This document shows, piece by piece, positions 59,665 through 64,000 of a DNA stretch of 64,000 nucleotides. A program made the translations under genes and the position numbers. Position 1 is the stretch's first letter. Each line of letters begins with the position of its first letter. Below the pieces are notes generated by a model. The model was not told the DNA's origin and made no database searches. It saw only the letters and a list, made by a program, of their open reading frames with translations. Origin of the DNA: Brevibacillus sp051967035 (lineage in GTDB: Bacteria; Bacillota; Bacilli; Brevibacillales; Brevibacillaceae); contig NZ_JBQCKK010000006.1 of NCBI RefSeq assembly GCF_051967035.1, positions 1 through 64,000 on the forward strand, in the 5' to 3' direction.

Positions 59665-60450
59665 TCAGACGATACCTAGCAGATGCAAAATCGGAAAGAC
59701 AAGCAAAAAACTGTCAAAACGATCTAGCACGCCGCCATGTCCGGGAATGAGCTGTCCGGAATCTTTTACGTGAAAATGGCGCTTCAACGCCGACTCTATC
59801 AGGTCGCCCAGCTGCCCGCCAATCCCGGCTACCAGCGCGATCAGAAGCGCCTGGCCGAATGGCAAGCTGCCGATGCTTGCGTTGATGACGATGACGACCA
59901 GTATGGCCGCTCCCAAGCCGCCCAGCGCGCCTTCGACCGTTTTGTTGGGACTGATTTCCGGCCACAGCTTGCGCTTGCCGATCGCTTTCCCGACAAAATA
60001 GGCCCCCGTATCCGTCGACCAGATCGCTGCGATCACCAGCGCGGTGAGCATCAGTCCGTCGGGCAGATTGCGGACTGCGGCCATGTATGTAAAACCGAAG
60101 CCTATGTATAACGCCCCCACCAGCGTAAGGGCGACGTGTTCGATGTGAAACTGATTTTTCCGCAAAACGGAGTAAATCAACAAAAGCAGGAGGACAGGCA
60201 GCATCAGATCCGGCATGCTGATGCCAAGCCATTCCGAAAACGCGAGCGACGGCCAGAGCAAGCTGACCACGAGCGCGTAGCCGAGTATTCCTGCCACATG
60301 GAACGGCTGAATCCCAGCCATCCGCATAAATTCAAAATGGCCTATGACGGCCAGCAAAAACACCAATAGTGAGTACCAGGCTCCACCAAGGTAGATCAAA
60401 AAGAGAAAAGCCGCTCCACCAATCAAGCCTGTTATGATTCGTTGCTTCAA
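59665..60450 (-). CDS. cdsA: phosphatidate cytidylyltransferase
   Basis: CdsA makes CDP-diacylglycerol for all membrane phospholipids. The 261 residues form about eight membrane helices; the C-terminal signature S-x8-K-x3-KD...PGHGG-x2-DR is present (ALKRHFHVKDSGQLIPGHGG; about residue 215). Lies 17 bases after uppS and 39 bases before dxr. Confidence 0.96.
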   Translation of the reverse strand: MKQRIITGLIGGAAFLFLIYLGGAWYSLLVFLLAVIGHFEFMRMAGIQPFHVAGILGYALVVSLLWPSLAFSEWLGISMPDLMLPVLLLLLIYSVLRKNQFHIEHVALTLVGALYIGFGFTYMAAVRNLPDGLMLTALVIAAIWSTDTGAYFVGKAIGKRKLWPEISPNKTVEGALGGLGAAILVVIVINASIGSLPFGQALLIALVAGIGGQLGDLIESALKRHFHVKDSGQLIPGHGGVLDRFDSFLLVFPILHLLGIV

Positions 60451-60467
60451 CTGATTCCACCTCTCGG

Positions 60468-61238
60468 CTATACCGCCCCGTAGCGACGAGCTCGGCCTTG
60501 GTATTCCACAATCGCTTGATAAAAGTGTTCACGGGTAAAATCAGGCCAGAGCACTTCCGTAAACCACAATTCCGTGTAAGCCAACTGCCAAAGCATAAAG
60601 TTACTCAAGCGAATCTCTCCACTGGTGCGTATCAAGAGGTCAGGGTCCGGAATATCGCTTGTATACAAATAACGGGAAACGGCTGCTTCATCCAGATCTT
60701 CCGGATTCAGCTCCCCCGCTTTTACTTTCGATGCCAGCGCGGAAAACGCTTTGACGATTTCGTCGCGGCCTCCGTAATTCAAGGCAAAACACAATTGAAG
60801 ACCTTGATTCCCCTGCGTGCGTTCCTCTGCCTCTTGCAGAGCCGCCAACGTATGCGCCGGCAGCTTTTCCTTGCTGCCGAGCATGCGAATGCGCACGTCT
60901 CGTTCGATCAATTCATCCAATTCTGTCGACAAAAATTCCTGCGGAAGCTTCATGAGAAAATCGACTTCTTCCCGTGGGCGCTTCCAATTTTCCGTAGAAA
61001 ACGCGTACATGGTCATGTAGCGCACGCCGATCTCGTCAGCAGCCTTGACGACTTCCTTTACCGTTTTCATGCCTGCTCGATGCCCGGCGACCCGGGGTAA
61101 ATTGCGCATATTGGCCCAACGACCGTTGCCGTCCATAATCACCGCGACATGCTGCGGGACTTTTCCGGAACGATCCAACTCGGCTGGTACCGATTGTTTT
61201 TCCTTGCGGCTCCATTTGCGCGCCAGATGTTCTAACAT
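60468..61238 (-). CDS. uppS: undecaprenyl diphosphate synthase
   Basis: The cis-prenyltransferase makes the C55 lipid carrier for cell-wall synthesis. At 256 residues, it has the IMDGNGRWA catalytic Asp (about residue 36) and a C-terminal RTSGEIRLSNFMLWQ motif (about 205) for the pyrophosphate. The N-terminal 28 residues are basic and probably disordered. A 67-bp gap with a strong hairpin separates it from frr. Confidence 0.97.
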   Translation of the reverse strand: MLEHLARKWSRKEKQSVPAELDRSGKVPQHVAVIMDGNGRWANMRNLPRVAGHRAGMKTVKEVVKAADEIGVRYMTMYAFSTENWKRPREEVDFLMKLPQEFLSTELDELIERDVRIRMLGSKEKLPAHTLAALQEAEERTQGNQGLQLCFALNYGGRDEIVKAFSALASKVKAGELNPEDLDEAAVSRYLYTSDIPDPDLLIRTSGEIRLSNFMLWQLAYTELWFTEVLWPDFTREHFYQAIVEYQGRARRYGAV

Positions 61239-61273
61239 AAAGTGTTCCCCCGTAATGAGAGATATAGACGTAC

Positions 61274-61295
61274 ATCCCCCTCAAATGAGGGGGAT
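61274..61295 (-). repeat. perfect hairpin between frr and uppS
   Basis: ATCCCCCTCA TT TGAGGGGGAT is a 22-bp perfect palindrome between the frr stop and the uppS start. It has no T-tract, so it is more likely a processing/stability element or pause than a terminator. Confidence 0.7.
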
Positions 61296-61305
61296 CGTCC
61301 TAAAA

Positions 61306-61863
61306 TTATACTTCCAGGATGTCTTTCTCTTTGTCTTTTACGATCTTGTCGACTTCCGCAATGAACTTGTCCGTCGTTTTTTGGATAGTTTCCTGATAAC
61401 GGCGGGATTCATCCTCGGAAATGGTCGCAGCCTTTTCCAGCTTCTTGATTTCATCATTCGCGTCGCGGCGGATGTTGCGGATGGCCACCTTCGCTTCTTC
61501 GCCACCTTTTCCAGCCAGCTTCACGAGCTCTTTGCGGCGCTCTTCGGTCAGCGGCGGAATGACCAGACGGATAATCACCCCGTCGTTGGATGGAGAAATT
61601 CCCAGATCAGACTGTTGCAGCGCACGGTCAATTTCCTTCAGCGCCGTTTTGTCCCACGGCTGGATGGTCAGCATGCGCGGCTCCGGAACGCTGATGTTCG
61701 CAAGCTGGCTGATCGGGGTTGGCGTACCGTAGTAATCCACCAGGACACGATCCAGCATCGCCGGATTGGCACGGCCTGCGCGAAGGCTGGACAAGTCTTT
61801 TTTCAAAGCGAGGATCGCTTTATTCATCCGATCTTCCATGTCTTTCAACACTGTTTGTGGCAT
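61306..61863 (-). CDS. frr: ribosome recycling factor
   Basis: Frr, with EF-G, releases ribosomes after termination. The 185 residues fit the family; the SLRAGRANPAMLD segment (about residue 27) and three-helix bundle core are recognisable. It follows pyrH by only 2 bases, so the two are translationally coupled. Confidence 0.98.
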   Translation of the reverse strand: MPQTVLKDMEDRMNKAILALKKDLSSLRAGRANPAMLDRVLVDYYGTPTPISQLANISVPEPRMLTIQPWDKTALKEIDRALQQSDLGISPSNDGVIIRLVIPPLTEERRKELVKLAGKGGEEAKVAIRNIRRDANDEIKKLEKAATISEDESRRYQETIQKTTDKFIAEVDKIVKDKEKDILEV

Positions 61864-61865
61864 GA

Positions 61866-62588
61866 TTATTCCCCCTTCACTAGAGTACCGATTTTATCGC
61901 CCATTACTGCCCGGCGAATATTGCCTTCTTCGGAAATGTTAAACACGATGAGTGGAATGCTGTTATCCATGCACAAGCTCGATGCCGTCGAATCCATCAC
62001 GCCCAGCCCTTTGTTGAGGACTTCCAGGAACGTCAGCTTGTCGTATTTCTGCGCATTCGGATCCAGGCTCGGGTCAGCGGAATAGACCCCATCGACCTTG
62101 TTCTTCGCCATCAGGATGACCTCTGCTTCGATTTCAGCAGCACGCAGGGCAGCCGTTGTATCTGTAGAAAAATAAGGGTTACCCGTTCCGGCGGCGAAAA
62201 TAACCACGCGCATTTTTTCCAAATGGCGAATGGCGCGTCGGCGTATGTATGGCTCCGCCACCTGTCGCATTTCAATCGAGGTTTGTACACGAGTCGGGAC
62301 GTTCACTTTTTCCAACCCATCCTGCAAGGCGAGTGAGTTCATAATCGTGGCCAACATCCCCATGTAGTCGGCAGTAGCCCGATCCATTCCTTTGGAGCTT
62401 CCGGAAAGTCCGCGCCAGATGTTGCCCCCGCCGACGACTACGGCGACTTGTACACCCAATTCTACGATTTCTTTGATCTGGTTCGCTATGGAGAAGATTA
62501 CCTTCGGGTCGATTCCGTACCCGAGGTCCCCCGCCAGTGCTTCCCCACTCAACTTTAACACAACCCGTTTATAGGCAGGAAGTGGCAT
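61866..62588 (-). CDS. pyrH: uridylate kinase
   Basis: PyrH phosphorylates UMP to UDP, an essential step in pyrimidine metabolism, and is a hexamer in Gram-positives. It has 240 residues; KLSGEALAGD is near residue 12 and GGGNIWRG near residue 53. The start at 62588 has GGAGG 9 nt upstream; the frame could start as early as 62657 but with no Shine-Dalgarno. Confidence 0.96.
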   Translation of the reverse strand: MPLPAYKRVVLKLSGEALAGDLGYGIDPKVIFSIANQIKEIVELGVQVAVVVGGGNIWRGLSGSSKGMDRATADYMGMLATIMNSLALQDGLEKVNVPTRVQTSIEMRQVAEPYIRRRAIRHLEKMRVVIFAAGTGNPYFSTDTTAALRAAEIEAEVILMAKNKVDGVYSADPSLDPNAQKYDKLTFLEVLNKGLGVMDSTASSLCMDNSIPLIVFNISEEGNIRRAVMGDKIGTLVKGE

Positions 62589-62677
62589 GTGAAACGGCCT
62601 CCATTCATGAATCATTCTCTGTGCCTCGTCTGCATTCCTTCTGAAAAGCTTCGGCACACATTGCTTTTTACGTGCAG

Positions 62678-62704
62678 GAGAGTTTCACATGTCGTGAAAC
62701 TCTC
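62678..62704 (-). repeat. second hairpin between tsf and pyrH
   Basis: GAGAGTTTCAC and GTGAAACTCTC form an 11-bp perfect stem around a 5-nt loop. It is the second of two tandem hairpins between tsf and pyrH; no T-tract follows it. Confidence 0.75.
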
Positions 62705-62713
62705 GCTTTGAAA

Positions 62714-62739
62714 ATAGGGAACACGAAGGTGTTCCCTAT
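62714..62739 (-). terminator. tsf hairpin, weak terminator
   Basis: ATAGGGAACAC, a CTTC loop and GTGTTCCCTAT make an 11-bp stem followed by TTTTC. The short T-tract suggests partial termination between tsf and pyrH. Confidence 0.8.
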
Positions 62740-62746
62740 ACCTTTA

Positions 62747-63634
62747 TTACTGCTTATTCACTTGAGCCATTACTTCGGCTGCAAAGTCTTCTTGCTTCTT
62801 CTCGATTCCTTCGCCTACCTGGAAGCGAGCGAATTCTTTCAGCGTAGCTCCTGCTTCTTTCAGCAGAGCGGATACTTTCTTGTCCGGATCTTTTACGAAT
62901 GGCTGCTCAACCAGCACGTATTCTTCGAAGAATTTGGAGAGGCGGCCTTCCACCATTTTCTCCACGATGTTAGCAGGCTTGCCTTCCGCCAGTGCCTGGT
63001 TTTTCAAAACTTCGCGCTCGCGATCGATCTCTTCTTGGGAAACCTCTTCACGGTTGGCGAAGCGAGGGTTGGAAGCCGCTGCGTGCATACCCAGATCTCT
63101 TGCCAGCGCTTCGTTTTGTGTGCCTTCCAGCGTTACCAGCACGCCGATTTTACCGCCCATGTGCAGGTAGGTACCGAATACGCCGTTGTCGGATTTCTCG
63201 GATACGGCAAAACGACGCAGGGAGATGTTTTCGCCGATCGTTGCGATTTTTTCGTTGATGACATGTGCCAGTGTGTCGCCAGCACCTTTGAACGGTTGCT
63301 CCAGCGCTTCTTCTACCGTTGCAGGACGTTGCGATACAACGTGCTCAGCAATGTCTTTGACGAGCTCTTGGAATTCAGGGTTTTTCGCAACGAAGTCTGT
63401 TTCGCAGTTTACTTCTACTACTGCCGCCACATTACCAGCAATCGCTGTCGCTGTCAAACCTTCCGCTGCAATACGGCCGGATTTTTTCGCCGCTTTTGCG
63501 ATACCGCGCTCACGGAGCAGGTCAATCGCTTTTTCCATATCGCCTGCTGTTTCTTCCAGCGCGCGTTTGCAATCCATCATACCTGCGCCTGTACGCTCAC
63601 GCAGTTCTTTAACCGCTTGTGCACTAATTGCCAT
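62747..63634 (-). CDS. tsf: elongation factor Ts
   Basis: EF-Ts recycles EF-Tu by exchanging GDP for GTP. The 295-residue frame has an N-terminal UBA-like domain with the TGAGMMDCKRALEE motif (about residue 14) and the CETDFVAKN core (about 82). Start 63634 (MAISAQAV) has AAGGAGG at 9 nt; the longer frame upstream is a foreign extension. A strong terminator lies between rpsB and this gene, and two hairpins follow it. Confidence 0.98.
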   Translation of the reverse strand: MAISAQAVKELRERTGAGMMDCKRALEETAGDMEKAIDLLRERGIAKAAKKSGRIAAEGLTATAIAGNVAAVVEVNCETDFVAKNPEFQELVKDIAEHVVSQRPATVEEALEQPFKGAGDTLAHVINEKIATIGENISLRRFAVSEKSDNGVFGTYLHMGGKIGVLVTLEGTQNEALARDLGMHAAASNPRFANREEVSQEEIDREREVLKNQALAEGKPANIVEKMVEGRLSKFFEEYVLVEQPFVKDPDKKVSALLKEAGATLKEFARFQVGEGIEKKQEDFAAEVMAQVNKQ

Positions 63635-63684
63635 TGAGTGAAACCTCCTTGGAAAGTTACAATCTACAAACTCCAAATGTCTTT

Positions 63685-63735
63685 TGAAGAAAAAAAGGGT
63701 GGACGGGGGCTCTGACACCCTCAGTCCACCCTTTT
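63685..63735 (-). terminator. rpsB-tsf terminator
   Basis: AAAAGGGTGGAC and GTCCACCCTTTT form a 12-bp perfect stem with a 19-nt loop followed by TTTCTTC. In an operon with tsf it presumably allows partial readthrough. Confidence 0.9.
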
Positions 63736-63745
63736 ACACACTTGC

Positions 63746-64000
63746 TTACGCAGTTGTTGTGGCTTGTTGCTCTGTGCCTTGGTTGCCTTCCAAGAGAGCG
63801 TCTGCCATTTTGGCAGTGAGCAGTTTGACAGCGCGAATGGCGTCATCGTTACCTGGGATCACGTAGTCGATCTCATCCGGATCGCAGTTAGTATCTACGA
63901 TTGCAACGATTGGGATACCCAATTTGCGAGCTTCTGCAACAGCGATGCGCTCTTTGCGAGGATCGATAACAAACAGAGCGTCTGGCAATTTATCCATGTG
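63746..64000 (-). CDS. rpsB: 30S ribosomal protein S2 (C-terminal part)
   Basis: The C-terminal about 85 residues of S2 (KLPDALFVIDPRKER, PIVAIVDTNCDP, IDYVIPGNDDAIRA). The gene continues beyond the window's right edge, so the frame runs to position 64000 without a start. The tail ends GTEQQATTTA. Confidence 0.95.
   Translation of the reverse strand, partial: HMDKLPDALFVIDPRKERIAVAEARKLGIPIVAIVDTNCDPDEIDYVIPGNDDAIRAVKLLTAKMADALLEGNQGTEQQATTTA

Noticed and set aside
1..64000. Mobile elements, prophage, CRISPR arrays, tRNA or rRNA genes
   Set aside because: No transposase, integrase, repeated units, clover-leaf pattern or rRNA motif was seen; the genes are core and in one orientation.

Overview
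This is a stretch of core chromosome from a spore-forming, Gram-positive Firmicute. Gene order and protein content point to the Brevibacillus/Paenibacillus group, most likely Brevibacillus (inference from synteny and protein character; not tested by a search). Indicators are spoVS, the dipicolinate synthase pair spoVFA/spoVFB, the PHP-exonuclease-containing PolC, sporulation-associated ylmC, ylxY and mlpA-type genes, and a gene order that closely follows the Bacillus subtilis rpsB-to-spoVS interval. I found about 57 convincing protein genes. All lie on the minus strand, so the window is best read from its right end to its left. I saw no tRNA, rRNA, CRISPR array, prophage or insertion sequence.

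Read from 64000 to 1, the layout is as follows. (1) rpsB (cut by the window edge), tsf, pyrH and frr, then the isoprenoid, lipid and membrane-protease group uppS, cdsA, dxr, rseP, ispG and proS. (2) polC. (3) The transcription/translation operon rimP-nusA-rnpM-ylxQ-infB-ylxP-rbfA-nrnA-truB-ribF, behind a very good sigma-A promoter and a leader hairpin. (4) rpsO and pnp with structured leaders. (5) The sporulation and cell-wall group ylxY, mlpA, ylmC, spoVFA, spoVFB, asd, dapG, dapA. Here asd-dapG-dapA make the aspartate-derived precursor from which SpoVFA/B form dipicolinic acid. (6) A J1-type RNase J, then tepA-ylzJ behind a consensus sigma-G promoter, then ftsK/spoIIIE. (7) A GntR regulator and a four-gene BMP-type nucleoside ABC importer. 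(8) A 51-residue zinc-ribbon gene. (9) ymfF-ymfH-ymfI (EF-P modification), a DUF3243 gene, a P-loop DUF3388 protein and a RodZ-like protein. (10) rimO-pgsA-cinA-DEAD helicase. (11) recA with a LexA box, recX, rny, ymdB and spoVS with a sigma-H-type promoter. (12) korA-korB, a 2-oxoacid:ferredoxin oxidoreductase.

Most transcription units can be delimited by sequence: intrinsic terminators or strong hairpins separate nearly every unit, and sigma-A, sigma-H and sigma-G promoter matches are recognisable. Several starts were moved from the longest possible ORF to internal ATG, GTG or TTG codons because of Shine-Dalgarno position and family N-termini (recA, the helicase, rodZ-like, tepA, dapA, polC, proS, tsf, pyrH and others).

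No wholly new multigene system is evident. The least explained items are the isolated zinc-ribbon gene (19292-19447), a possible forespore-type promoter plus 40-codon ORF in the spoVS-korA gap (2985-3192), the P-loop in the DUF3388 protein, the terminator that leaves no room for a polC promoter, and the structured leaders of pnp, rpsO and the nusA operon.
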